Numbered from the stretch's first letter, positions 7,233 through 15,104 are shown. The stretch is 23,429 bases of DNA from Candidatus Magasanikiibacteriota bacterium (GCA_003518365.1 DOYU01000012.1:1-23429), one strand, 5' to 3'. Notes: a model not told the origin generated them from the sequence alone. Numbers and translations: made by a program.

Positions 7233-7264
7233 AGACCACTCAATCATTGAGTGGTCTTTTTTTT
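7233..7264 (+). terminator. Intrinsic terminator before the amidohydrolase gene
   Basis: Stem AGACCACTCA (7233-7242) with TGAGTGGTCT (7248-7257), loop ATCAT, then a T-run to 7264. It lies only 8 bases before the next ATG. It ends gatB and may also act as an attenuator for a transcript starting near 7176. Confidence 0.85.
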
Positions 7265-7271
7265 AAAACAT

Positions 7272-8246
7272 ATGACTGAACCTTGGGATCTCAAAACACA
7301 AATGCTTGACGCTATACAAGAAAAAGGTGGGTTTGTAAATTGTCATGCACACATAGACAAATCCTTTTATATTACAAAAGAACATTTGGCAGATTCCATG
7401 GTGACTATGGAAAAAAAATGGAACATGAGTGACCATATAAAACGAGAAGACACCGAAGAAGACATTGAAAGAAGAATCACGCAAGCATTAAAACTCATGT
7501 ACAAACAAGGCGTACACATGACCCAAAGTTTTATCGATGCGCATGAGGCTATGGGCCATAAAGGTATCAATGCGGCGACAAAGATACAAAAAAAATATGG
7601 TAAATATATTCAACTCATAACGGCAACCCAACCACTCGGTGGACTTTTAGATCCTAACGCAGTAGCACTCTACGAAGCAATTACGGAAAAAGCAAATATC
7701 GCAGGAGGACTTCCTTCTTTTGATCGACCGTATGACAATAAAAGCTTTGATACACTTTTTTCTATAGCAAAAAATCTTAACAAACCAATCCACATACATA
7801 TTGATCAAGAAAATAATCCCTATGAAAGAGACACTGAAAAAGTACTCTACTACACAAAAAAATATGGCTATGAAGGCAGAGTAACGGTTGTTCATGCAAT
7901 CTCCATTTCAGCACAACCAAAAGAGTACAGAACAACCATCTATAAAGAAATGGCACATCTGGGTATCGCTGTCGTTGTCTGTCCTTCGGCAGCAATCAGT
8001 ATGCCACAACATGATACGAAAATAGGCAATGTGCACAATTCCATAGCAAATATTCCTGAGATGCTCGAACATGGTGTATTAGTGGGACTGGGTGTTGACG
8101 ATATTTGTGACTTTTATCTACCATTTGTCGACGCTGATATGTGGGTAGAAACACGGATGCTGATGGAAGCATGTAGATTTTATGATTTTGATGCTGTGGT
8201 AGACATTTGCACAGTCAACGGACGAAAGATACTCGAGAGAACATAA
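7272..8246 (+). CDS. CodA-like amidohydrolase (cytosine deaminase family)
   Basis: Metal-dependent TIM-barrel hydrolase. Visible ligands follow the CodA order: HAH (H25, H27), IHIHID (H176), VVHA (H208) and VDDI (D276/D277, matching the GHDD segment of cytosine deaminase). At the position of the CodA acid/base Glu (HCDE), this protein has Gln (H176-I-D-Q179), with Glu next to it, so the substrate may not be cytosine. At 324 residues it is about 100 shorter than E. coli CodA: little precedes the first HxH and the protein ends soon after the barrel, so the usual beta-sandwich is reduced or absent. It lies 42 bases upstream of the argG-like gene and probably belongs to the pyrimidine cluster. 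ATG 7272 was chosen because an earlier start would lie inside the terminator. Confidence 0.75.
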   Translation: MTEPWDLKTQMLDAIQEKGGFVNCHAHIDKSFYITKEHLADSMVTMEKKWNMSDHIKREDTEEDIERRITQALKLMYKQGVHMTQSFIDAHEAMGHKGINAATKIQKKYGKYIQLITATQPLGGLLDPNAVALYEAITEKANIAGGLPSFDRPYDNKSFDTLFSIAKNLNKPIHIHIDQENNPYERDTEKVLYYTKKYGYEGRVTVVHAISISAQPKEYRTTIYKEMAHLGIAVVVCPSAAISMPQHDTKIGNVHNSIANIPEMLEHGVLVGLGVDDICDFYLPFVDADMWVETRMLMEACRFYDFDAVVDICTVNGRKILERT

Positions 8247-8288
8247 CTTCCTTTACTTATCAACGTATTAGTTATTACTTTTTATCGT

Positions 8289-9911
8289 ATGAATGAACAA
8301 ACAACATACACGCACATCGCAAGTTATGAACCAAAAAGTATCGATGAAGTACACAGGGTAGTCCTCCTCTACTCTGGCGGACTCGATACATCTGTGATGT
8401 TGAAATGGATCCAAGATGTCTACAAAGCTGAAGTCATCGCCGTGTGTGTGGATATTGGACAGCTCGCAGATGACCTCGATGCGATCAAACAAAAAGCACT
8501 CGATCTGGGTGCTATCAAATCTATTGTCGTCGACGCAAAAGACGAATTTGCAGAAAAATATATTGCTCGAGGAATCAAAGCCAATGCAAGTTATCAAGGA
8601 GAATATCACCTTTCCACACCCATAGGGCGACCACTGCTCGCAAAAATTGCCGTACAAATAGCAGAACAAGAAAAAGCAGATACGATTGCTCACGGATGTA
8701 CAGGAAAAGGAAATGACCAAGTGCGTATCGAAGGAACGATTGTCACACTCAACCCTGACATGAAAGTCATCGCACCTGTGAGAGAATGGGGAATGGGACG
8801 AGATGAAGAAATTGAATACGCAGAAAAACATGGCATCCCAGTCAATCATTCAAAGAAAAAACCCTATTCTCATGACGACAATATGTGGGGTGTCACGAGT
8901 GAAGGAGGAGAAATTGAAAATCCTGAACTCGTTCCCCCGCTAGAAAATATTTTGGAAATAACCACGTTGCCTCGTCTGGCTCCAGATCAAGAAGAACTGG
9001 TGGAACTTGAATTTGTCAAAGGGCTTCCTGTCGCACTCAATGGTGAGCGCATGAAACTAGCGGATCTTATTATTACACTCAATGGTGTTGCAGGAAAACA
9101 TGGCGTTGGGTTTATTCATCATATTGAAGACCGCATTGTGGGACTCAAAGTGCGCGGCCTGTACGAACAACCTGCTGCCTTTACGATTATCAAAGCACAC
9201 AAAAATTTGGAAAAATATGTATGTACGCTCCGAGAAAATAAATTCAAAGAAATAGTGGATCAAGAATGGGCATATCTGTGTTATGCAGGTCTCTGGTACG
9301 AACCACTCATGAAAGATTTGTCTGGATTTATCGAAACGCTCAATGAAAAAGTAAATGGGACAGTGACACTACGACTGTTCAAAGGACACTGTGATGTTGT
9401 TGCGCTGAAAACACCAGACGCCTTGTTTGATGAAAAACTTGCGACGTTCAATAAAAATGATTTGTTTAACCAAAATGCATCTCCTGGATTTATTGAGCTC
9501 CACACCTTGCAAATGAAAATGGCAAAGCAGACAAAAAAGAATATTCTCTTTACGGTAGGCGGCACTGAAAGCAAAGAACAATTACTCAGCGCGATGAAAG
9601 AACTCAAAGAGCTCGGGTGTGTGCTCTACGCAACGCACCATACCAGCGAATTTATGGATGCGCATGGTATTGCAAATCACATGGTCTACAAAGTGTCATC
9701 AGATCAACGTCCAAACATTGGGACACTGTTGCGCGAACGACGATTTGACCTTATCATCAATATCATCTCGCCAGAAAATAATACGGAAATGAAAAAAACT
9801 GATGGACAAGTCATTCGAGAATTAGCAGTGGAACACAATGTACCAGTGGTCACAGATATTGAGATCGCAAAAAACATGGTAGAACAAATCAGGAAAACAA
9901 AACACCAATAA
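8289..9911 (+). CDS. argG: Argininosuccinate synthase-like protein fused to a C-terminal MGS-like domain
   Basis: Residues 1-410 match argininosuccinate synthase, which joins citrulline and aspartate using ATP. Visible segments are the PP-loop YSGGLDTSV (28-36), LSTPIGRPLLAK, AHGCTGKGNDQVR, VIAPVREW, SHDDNMWGVTSEGG and GERMKLADL. The substrate-pocket hallmark, usually ENR..G.KSRG.YETP, reads EDRIVGLKVRGLYEQP, so Ser and Thr are replaced. Residues 416-540 form an MGS-like domain of the kind that ends carbamoyl-phosphate synthase large subunit, where UMP, IMP or ornithine bind: KNILFTVGG, ATHHTSEF (T449), VYKVSSDQRPNI (K468), DLIINII (N491), DGQVIRELA. The Thr pair after that Asn is Ile-Ile. 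Normal ArgG lacks this domain. One base separates it from pyrD, so a pyrimidine-linked, allosterically controlled role is inferred. The N-terminus carries about 24 extra residues before the first strand. Confidence 0.85.
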   Translation: MNEQTTYTHIASYEPKSIDEVHRVVLLYSGGLDTSVMLKWIQDVYKAEVIAVCVDIGQLADDLDAIKQKALDLGAIKSIVVDAKDEFAEKYIARGIKANASYQGEYHLSTPIGRPLLAKIAVQIAEQEKADTIAHGCTGKGNDQVRIEGTIVTLNPDMKVIAPVREWGMGRDEEIEYAEKHGIPVNHSKKKPYSHDDNMWGVTSEGGEIENPELVPPLENILEITTLPRLAPDQEELVELEFVKGLPVALNGERMKLADLIITLNGVAGKHGVGFIHHIEDRIVGLKVRGLYEQPAAFTIIKAHKNLEKYVCTLRENKFKEIVDQEWAYLCYAGLWYEPLMKDLSGFIETLNEKVNGTVTLRLFKGHCDVVALKTPDALFDEKLATFNKNDLFNQNASPGFIELHTLQMKMAKQTKKNILFTVGGTESKEQLLSAMKELKELGCVLYATHHTSEFMDAHGIANHMVYKVSSDQRPNIGTLLRERRFDLIINIISPENNTEMKKTDGQVIRELAVEHNVPVVTDIEIAKNMVEQIRKTKHQ

Positions 9912-9912
9912 T

Positions 9913-11019
9913 ATGATGCATGCTTCGCAATTACCACCATGGTACCCAGACCATCCTCCAATATACGATATACAAAAATCATATATTGAAAATGCAGAAG
10001 AAGGACCATTTTTTGATGGATCTTTTTCTCCTCGCATCATACCACCAAAAAATACATGGATTGATTTTTTGGGATACAACATCATGAGCCCACTTGGTGT
10101 ACCAGCCGGGCCACTCCTCAATAGCAAATATATTGCACTCGCAGCAAAACTTGGATTTGATATCCTCACATACAAAACAATCCGAAGTAGAGCCCATGAC
10201 ACTCATCCAGTTCCAAACATGATTTATATCGATGTCGATGGACAGCTCCCACGCAATGCACAAACACTGCATCAGAAAGAAAAACAACCATCTGACATGG
10301 AACATCTTGCCGTCACCAATTCATTTGGTATGGGATGTTATGACCCAACATATCTTCTCGAAGATATTGCAAAAGCAAAAGCATCTCTAGCTGGTGGACA
10401 AGTGTTAAATGTTTCGGTGGTGGGTACACAACGACCCGGAGAGGATTTCATACAAGATTTTGTGAACACAGCCACTCTGGCAAAAGAAGCTGGTGCAGAT
10501 ATTATTACTGCAAATTTTTCGTGTCCAAATGTGGGGAAACATGCAGAAGGAAGTTTGTACATGAATGCTGAAGCAGCAGAAGAAATTGCAACAAAAATTG
10601 TCCAATCAATTGGAGACATCCCCCTTATTATAAAAATGGGATATCTAGAAGACACAGAAACACTCACACATGCTTTGACCGCCATAGCAAAAGCAGGGGC
10701 TCGTGGCGTCTGCGGAATAAACACCGTTGGAAGACACGTAGTCAATGAAAAAGGAGAGCCAGCCCTAGGGAAAGGAAGAGAAACAAGTGGTATCTGTGGT
10801 GGACCGATTCGGAGCTATGGACTTGAATTTATAAAAAATGCACGAAATATTATTGATACAAAAAAACTTGGATTAACACTGCTTGGTGTGGGAGGCATCG
10901 TAAAACCAGAACATTTTGATGAATATTTTTCAGCTGGCGCTGACATTGCTATGAGCGCTACTGGCATGATGTGGGATCCATACCTCGCCATGCGCTGGCA
11001 CGAAAAACATACCATATAA
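9913..11019 (+). CDS. pyrD: Dihydroorotate dehydrogenase
   Basis: FMN flavoprotein oxidising dihydroorotate to orotate. Barrel landmarks: MSPLGVPAGPLLNSK (59-72), TNSFGMGCYDP, NFSCPNV (201-207, with Cys204 as the base expected of class 1 enzymes; class 2 has Ser), the FMN segments LLGVGGI and ATGMMWDP, and SGICGGPIRSYGL. Cys and not Ser, together with no N-terminal membrane helix, argues for a soluble class 1-type enzyme. No pyrK electron-transfer subunit is in view. The insert at about 92-130 (RSRAHDTHP to SDMEH) is longer than in E. coli PyrD. It starts 1 base after the argG-like stop; a second ATG directly follows the first. The exact subclass and electron acceptor are uncertain. Confidence 0.87.
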   Translation: MMHASQLPPWYPDHPPIYDIQKSYIENAEEGPFFDGSFSPRIIPPKNTWIDFLGYNIMSPLGVPAGPLLNSKYIALAAKLGFDILTYKTIRSRAHDTHPVPNMIYIDVDGQLPRNAQTLHQKEKQPSDMEHLAVTNSFGMGCYDPTYLLEDIAKAKASLAGGQVLNVSVVGTQRPGEDFIQDFVNTATLAKEAGADIITANFSCPNVGKHAEGSLYMNAEAAEEIATKIVQSIGDIPLIIKMGYLEDTETLTHALTAIAKAGARGVCGINTVGRHVVNEKGEPALGKGRETSGICGGPIRSYGLEFIKNARNIIDTKKLGLTLLGVGGIVKPEHFDEYFSAGADIAMSATGMMWDPYLAMRWHEKHTI

Positions 11020-11022
11020 TCT

Positions 11023-11640
11023 ATGATAGATATACTTGAAACACTCAAACACGTTGGGGCCATTCTCGACAACGATCATTTTGTAGGCACATCTGGCGCG
11101 CATTTTGATACCTATATCAATAAAGATGCTCTCTACCCTCATATAGCAGAGGTGAGCAGTGTGGGCAACGCATTTGCCGAAGCGCACAAGCATCTGCCTA
11201 TCGATATCGTCGCTGGGCCAGCACTCGGCGGTATTATTTTGTCACAATGGACAGCGTATCATCTTTCTCAATTGACAGGGAGAAAAATTCTAAGCATTTA
11301 CGCAGAAAAAAAAGATGATACACTCAAACTAACTCGTGGATATGACAAACTTGTAAAAGAAAAAAATGTGCTTGTAGTAGAAGATCTCACAAGTACAGGA
11401 GGATCACTCAAACAAGTGATAGAAGCAGTACAAACATGCGGTGGAACTGTCATCGCAGCATCGGTCATGGTAAATAAAAATCCAGATCTTACCTCTGAAA
11501 CATTCGCTGTGCCATTTACTCCTCTCGACGAAATCAATGTGACGCTCTATAAGGAAAATGACTGTGTGCTCTGCAAAAATAATACTCCTATAAATACAAC
11601 GATCGGTCATGGCAACGCATTTCTTGCTTCAAAAAAATAA
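11023..11640 (+). CDS. pyrE: Orotate phosphoribosyltransferase
   Basis: Transfers phosphoribosyl from PRPP to orotate, giving OMP. The PRPP-binding loop VLVVEDLTSTGGSLK (116-130) is intact, and the mobile loop region SIYAEKKDDTLKLTRGYDKLV (91-111) carries lysines and an arginine in the expected order. The C-terminal extension DCVLCKNNTPINTTIGHG has a CxxC pair and the PINT..GHG end seen in a subset of OPRTs. Three bases separate it from pyrD and four from pyrF. In animals the same two activities (OPRT, OMPDC) are fused; here they are adjacent but separate genes. Confidence 0.92.
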   Translation: MIDILETLKHVGAILDNDHFVGTSGAHFDTYINKDALYPHIAEVSSVGNAFAEAHKHLPIDIVAGPALGGIILSQWTAYHLSQLTGRKILSIYAEKKDDTLKLTRGYDKLVKEKNVLVVEDLTSTGGSLKQVIEAVQTCGGTVIAASVMVNKNPDLTSETFAVPFTPLDEINVTLYKENDCVLCKNNTPINTTIGHGNAFLASKK

Positions 11641-11644
11641 TACT

Positions 11645-12421
11645 ATGCTTTCCTATTCCGAACGTGCAGACTATACCACAAATGAAACAGCAAAAAAGTT
11701 GTTTCACATCATGGATGAAAAACACACAAATCTTTGTGTATCCGCAGATGTACACACAAAAAAAGAAGTATTGAAACTTGCAGATACAATTGGTACTGAA
11801 ATATGTCTTTTGAAAACACATATCGATATTATCGAAGATTTTGATGAACATTTGATCGAAGAACTAAAGCGATTAGCCGAAAAACACAATTTTCTCATTT
11901 TCGAAGATAGAAAATTTGCAGACATCGGCAATACAGTACAACATCAATATCAAAACGGCATATATCATATCGCCGACTGGGCAGATATCACCAACGCCCA
12001 CATTTTGCCCGGTCCTGGAATTATTGAAGGACTTCGCGAAGTGGGTATGAAACAACAAAGAGGGCTCTTGCTCCTTGCTGAAATGAGTTCAGAAGGATCA
12101 CTTGCAACTGACACGTATACAGACAGAGCTGTTGAACTTGCCGACGTATACAAAGACTTTGTTATTGGTTTTATTTCACAACAAAAAGTATCCGACAATC
12201 CAGGCATGATTCACATGACTCCCGGAGTGAAGATGACCACTACGGGAGATACACTCGGTCAACAATACAACACACCTCAATATGTTATTGGAGAAAAAGG
12301 AAGTGATGTACTGATTGTCGGACGTGGTATATATGAATCAGAGGACACATTGGCAGTTGCAACGCAATACAAAAACATAGGCTGGGAGGCCTATGTAAAA
12401 AGAATGGCACGTATTGTTTAA
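11645..12421 (+). CDS. pyrF: Orotidine-5'-phosphate decarboxylase, eukaryote (URA3) type
   Basis: Decarboxylates OMP to UMP. The catalytic array is that of yeast Ura3: D35 (CVSADV), K57 (CLLKTHIDI), then D88, K90 and D93 in FEDRKFADIGNT. Further Ura3-like stretches are HQYQNGIYHIADWADITNAH, RGLLLLAEMSSEGSLAT, FVIGFISQQ, MTPGVKM, DTLGQQYNTP and VGRGIY. This is clearly the eukaryotic-type sequence group and not the short E. coli or B. subtilis PyrF type. ATG 11645 gives MLSYSERA, which aligns with the Ura3 N-terminus; the 12 extra upstream codons overlap pyrE. The stop overlaps the convergent gene's stop by 4 bases. Confidence 0.95.
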   Translation: MLSYSERADYTTNETAKKLFHIMDEKHTNLCVSADVHTKKEVLKLADTIGTEICLLKTHIDIIEDFDEHLIEELKRLAEKHNFLIFEDRKFADIGNTVQHQYQNGIYHIADWADITNAHILPGPGIIEGLREVGMKQQRGLLLLAEMSSEGSLATDTYTDRAVELADVYKDFVIGFISQQKVSDNPGMIHMTPGVKMTTTGDTLGQQYNTPQYVIGEKGSDVLIVGRGIYESEDTLAVATQYKNIGWEAYVKRMARIV

Positions 12422-13086
12422 TCCATATCTCGAATAATACGTTTGAAATCTTTGTAATCTTCTTTCGTGATCTGTCCTTCTTTGTACTTTTTCCATGAGG
12501 CTTGTCCCATAGATTTTTTTGTACTATAGGAATGCCCTCCACCAATAGATCCATATATACTATGTTCCTTTACAATATCTTGAAGATGTTTTTTATCAGA
12601 TGAAGATAAATTTTTATAATCTGTATATTTTTTTGTTTTGAATTCTTTTTTGAGTGTTTTTTGTGCACCACCCCATCCAGAAGAACTGTAGGTGCCACCT
12701 GTTTTGATATGAAGACCTCCCTGTTCTTCTTGAGATTTTTTGAGCGCGGCAGCATCTGCGGCAACTTTTTTTTCCTCATTCAACTTCCGAATATGCTGAT
12801 AGCGAAGTCTGGTCCGAATTTCATCACGTTCTTCATCTGTGTATCCTGCATAGGCATCTCCGTGGTCTGGCAAACCCTGAATAATATGATCTATAGATGT
12901 GGATGGACCACCTGATTCCCCATATTGTTTTTTTTGAATTACTCGTCCCATGGATACACTCGCGGCGTCACGTTCTTTTTGTTGATTGAGTTTTGTTGTT
13001 GCAAAATTCTGCGCATGCGCACTAATCATTGGAGTAGCGTGACTCATTCCAGAATTTCCTAATAGTACAGGAAGATTGTTTGGCAT
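12418..13086 (-). CDS. Hypothetical hydrophilic protein
   Basis: I do not recognise this gene. The 222-residue product is hydrophilic with no signal peptide or membrane segment. It has a charged, probably helical middle (YTDEERDEIRTRLRYQHIRKLNEEKK, shown here in part), glycine/serine-rich stretches (TGGTYSSSGWGGAQ, GSIGGGHSYSTKK), and a lysine-rich C-terminus. The last segment, WKKYKEGQITKEDYKDF, recalls the helix-turn-helix of SHOCT-type tails, which is weak evidence. The gene is convergent with pyrF and their stop codons overlap. A -10 box lies 8 bases before the ATG, suggesting a nearly leaderless mRNA of its own. Confidence 0.7.
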   Translation of the reverse strand: MPNNLPVLLGNSGMSHATPMISAHAQNFATTKLNQQKERDAASVSMGRVIQKKQYGESGGPSTSIDHIIQGLPDHGDAYAGYTDEERDEIRTRLRYQHIRKLNEEKKVAADAAALKKSQEEQGGLHIKTGGTYSSSGWGGAQKTLKKEFKTKKYTDYKNLSSSDKKHLQDIVKEHSIYGSIGGGHSYSTKKSMGQASWKKYKEGQITKEDYKDFKRIIRDMD

Positions 13087-13094
13087 AGATGTAT

Positions 13095-13100
13095 ACTATA
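13095..13100 (-). promoter_or_regulatory. -10 box of the minus-strand hypothetical gene
   Basis: TATAGT on the minus strand ends 8 bases before the ATG at 13086, so transcription would begin at or next to the start codon. The same hexamer is the -10 of miaA and of the plus-strand gene at 14196. No good -35 is visible; the 17-base position reads TTTCTT. Confidence 0.5.
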
Positions 13101-13108
13101 CCATTTTT

Positions 13109-14050
13109 TTATTCTTGAAGAAACTCCTTTGCAAGCATTGCGGCTTCTTCATACGTCGAACACCACGTGATCCTGTCATCCCGTCGAAACCAGGTAAGCT
13201 GTCTTCGAGCAAAACGTCGCGTGTCTCGTTTCAGAAGTGCGATACATTCGTCCAGATCTTTTCCTTGTTCAAAATACTCTTGAAATTGTCTGTATCCCAC
13301 ACCACTCATACTCGGCAAATGCCACGCATATTTTTGTTTCAGGAGCTGTTCAACTTCCTTTACCAATCCCAGTTTTATCATGGTGTCCACGCGTTTCTCT
13401 ATGCGTCGATACAATTCATCCTTTGACACGGATACACCGATTTGGAGCACATCAAACAACGGTTCACCTTTTTTCTTTTGTACAGAAAATGGTTCTCCTG
13501 AAAGAATACACACTTCAAGCGCACGCAGTAAACGACGTTTGTTATTCCGATCAATAGTTTGTGCACCTTCAGGATCCATGCGTTCAAACAATGCAAATAA
13601 ATCCTCTATAGATTTTTCTTCCAAGCTCTGTCGAAGCTTCCTATTTGGACTCACGCGAGGGATGTGCAAATTGTCGACAAGTGAAGAAATATACAATCCA
13701 GTGCCACCTACCACAATTGGTATTTTTTTGCTTTTGTGAATCAGCTTTACGTACTTGACTGCCTTATCCCGAAATTCTGCCACGCTAAAACGTTTGCCAG
13801 GATCGATAATATCAATGATATGATGTGGAATATCGCCCACCATAAATGATCGACGAAGACCATTTCGGCGCCATTCTCCTTCTGGCTTTGCAGTACCAAC
13901 ATCCATTTTTTTGTAAATTTGTCTGGAATCCGCGCCAATAATTTCTCCATTCAATTCCTGTGCAAGCCGAAGAGCCCAGGCTGTTTTTCCTGCAGCAGTA
14001 GGACCCAAGACAACAATCAATTTTGGTAATTTTGTATGTTCTGTATCCAT
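13109..14050 (-). CDS. miaA: tRNA dimethylallyltransferase
   Basis: Adds a dimethylallyl group to A37 of tRNAs reading UNN codons. Landmarks: P-loop GPTAAGKT (16-23), DSRQIYKKMDVGTAKP (41-56, with the catalytic Asp and the substrate-binding segment), PHHIIDIIDP, VVGGTGLYI, and the tRNA-binding region RNNKRRLLRALE. The C-terminal TRRFARRQLTWFRRD is the usual tail motif. The 313-residue length is normal. ATG 14050 follows a minus-strand promoter by about 27 bases. It lies 22 bases upstream of the hypothetical gene on the same strand. Confidence 0.96.
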   Translation of the reverse strand: MDTEHTKLPKLIVVLGPTAAGKTAWALRLAQELNGEIIGADSRQIYKKMDVGTAKPEGEWRRNGLRRSFMVGDIPHHIIDIIDPGKRFSVAEFRDKAVKYVKLIHKSKKIPIVVGGTGLYISSLVDNLHIPRVSPNRKLRQSLEEKSIEDLFALFERMDPEGAQTIDRNNKRRLLRALEVCILSGEPFSVQKKKGEPLFDVLQIGVSVSKDELYRRIEKRVDTMIKLGLVKEVEQLLKQKYAWHLPSMSGVGYRQFQEYFEQGKDLDECIALLKRDTRRFARRQLTWFRRDDRITWCSTYEEAAMLAKEFLQE

Positions 14051-14076
14051 AAAAATAGGAATCTGCCGTCAAAGAT

Positions 14077-14105
14077 ACTATAGCAGCGGGGTAGAACTAT
14101 AGCAA
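14077..14105 (-). promoter_or_regulatory. miaA promoter
   Basis: Minus-strand TTGCTA (14105-14100), a 17-base spacer, TATAGT (14082-14077). The predicted mRNA starts around 14070 and has a 5' leader of about 20 bases without a Shine-Dalgarno. Confidence 0.7.
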
Positions 14106-14142
14106 AGAATTGGGAAAATATCAATAGGTTGAGGGAAAAAAC

Positions 14143-14171
14143 TTGACCTGTCTCTCTTTGTCAGTTATAGT
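14143..14171 (+). promoter_or_regulatory. Promoter of the plus-strand gene at 14196
   Basis: TTGACC (14143-14148), exactly 17 bases, TATAGT (14166-14171). The start codon is 24 bases beyond the -10, and the short leader has no Shine-Dalgarno. It is divergent from the miaA promoter 38 bases away and uses the same -10 hexamer. Confidence 0.8.
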
Positions 14172-14195
14172 GAATCCATACTAATATGTATCTCT

Positions 14196-15059
14196 ATGTC
14201 TAAATTAAGAAACTCACAAATCAGCTCATTTGACCCTTCACAAAGAGCAATGGACGCACATCAAAAAAAATTTGCAGTGTCTGAAGCCGAAGCTGCGGCA
14301 CTGCGTCCAGATCTTCATGAAGATCCACAAAAAATGGATGCTCATGCAGCAAGATTGGATTTCTCAGAAGAGGAAACCTCTAATTTCAATGAACAATATA
14401 CAGCAAACATAGATGAGGAAATAAAAAAAGATGAAGCAGCGATTGCACACCAAAAGAAAGTGATTGAAAGTATGCAAGATATGAATGCAGCATTTGATAC
14501 ACAGCAACAAATAAAAGTAGACAAAAAAATTGCAAAAGAAGGATATGATAAAGCTTCAGAAACAGGAGCTCTAAAAGAAGGAAAAATGCACAAAGGCGCA
14601 AAAATTATTGGGGAAGCCATGGCTGCTTCCGCTGATCTGGTGACAGGAACCTTACAAAGGGGTGACAAAGGTGAACTTTCTAAAATGTCAGCTGAGTATT
14701 GGCAAACAGAACATGATAGGGCTATGGGACAAGACGTTTCTGAAGCAAATATACAGGCAGACCTCGAAGAGCAAGCCCGAAAAGACAAAGAAATTGTAGA
14801 TGCAGGCTTTGATGATGAGGCAATAGATGAAAAATTAGTCAAAAAGCAAGACTGGCAAACCATGTATCACGGAACAAAGAATTTGAGCAATGCAGAGGTC
14901 ACTGCCGCCAATCAACAATCAGACGCGCAAGAACAGATATCTATTGATGAACAAATAGCAGATGCAGGATTTGATGAGGCATCCGTCGAACGAAAATTAG
15001 CAAAACAAGAAAAAGGTGGGTTGCTCAAAAGAATTGGAAGATGGTTTGGAATAAAATAA
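14196..15059 (+). CDS. Hypothetical acidic repeat protein
   Basis: I do not recognise this gene. The product has 287 residues, is strongly charged, Ala/Lys/Glu/Asp-rich, probably mostly helical, and has no signal or membrane segment. It contains internal duplications. DP.Q.MDAH followed by FAVSEAE or LDFSEEE occurs at 13-33 and 43-60. A unit of form D..I...G(F/Y)D..A occurs at 109-120, 197-209 and 251-262; the last two continue into KLVKKQ and KLAKQE. The C-terminus LLKRIGRWFGIK is a short cationic amphipathic segment that could touch a membrane or nucleic acid. It has its own promoter and shares a bidirectional terminator with thrS. Confidence 0.8.
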   Translation: MSKLRNSQISSFDPSQRAMDAHQKKFAVSEAEAAALRPDLHEDPQKMDAHAARLDFSEEETSNFNEQYTANIDEEIKKDEAAIAHQKKVIESMQDMNAAFDTQQQIKVDKKIAKEGYDKASETGALKEGKMHKGAKIIGEAMAASADLVTGTLQRGDKGELSKMSAEYWQTEHDRAMGQDVSEANIQADLEEQARKDKEIVDAGFDDEAIDEKLVKKQDWQTMYHGTKNLSNAEVTAANQQSDAQEQISIDEQIADAGFDEASVERKLAKQEKGGLLKRIGRWFGIK

Positions 15060-15066
15060 TGCAACA

Positions 15067-15092
15067 AAAAAACCGCCACTGGGCGGTTTTTT
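15067..15092. terminator. Bidirectional terminator between convergent genes
   Basis: Perfect 11-base stem AAAAAACCGCC (15067-15077) with GGCGGTTTTTT (15082-15092), loop ACTG. It has a U-run on either strand and serves both the plus-strand hypothetical gene and minus-strand thrS. Confidence 0.92.
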
Positions 15093-15104
15093 CTTTCCTT
15101 GTTT

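Noticed and set aside
8268..8849. 193-codon minus-strand frame opposite the argG-like gene
   Set aside because: Overlaps a conserved ATP-binding region on the other strand and has no recognisable motif.
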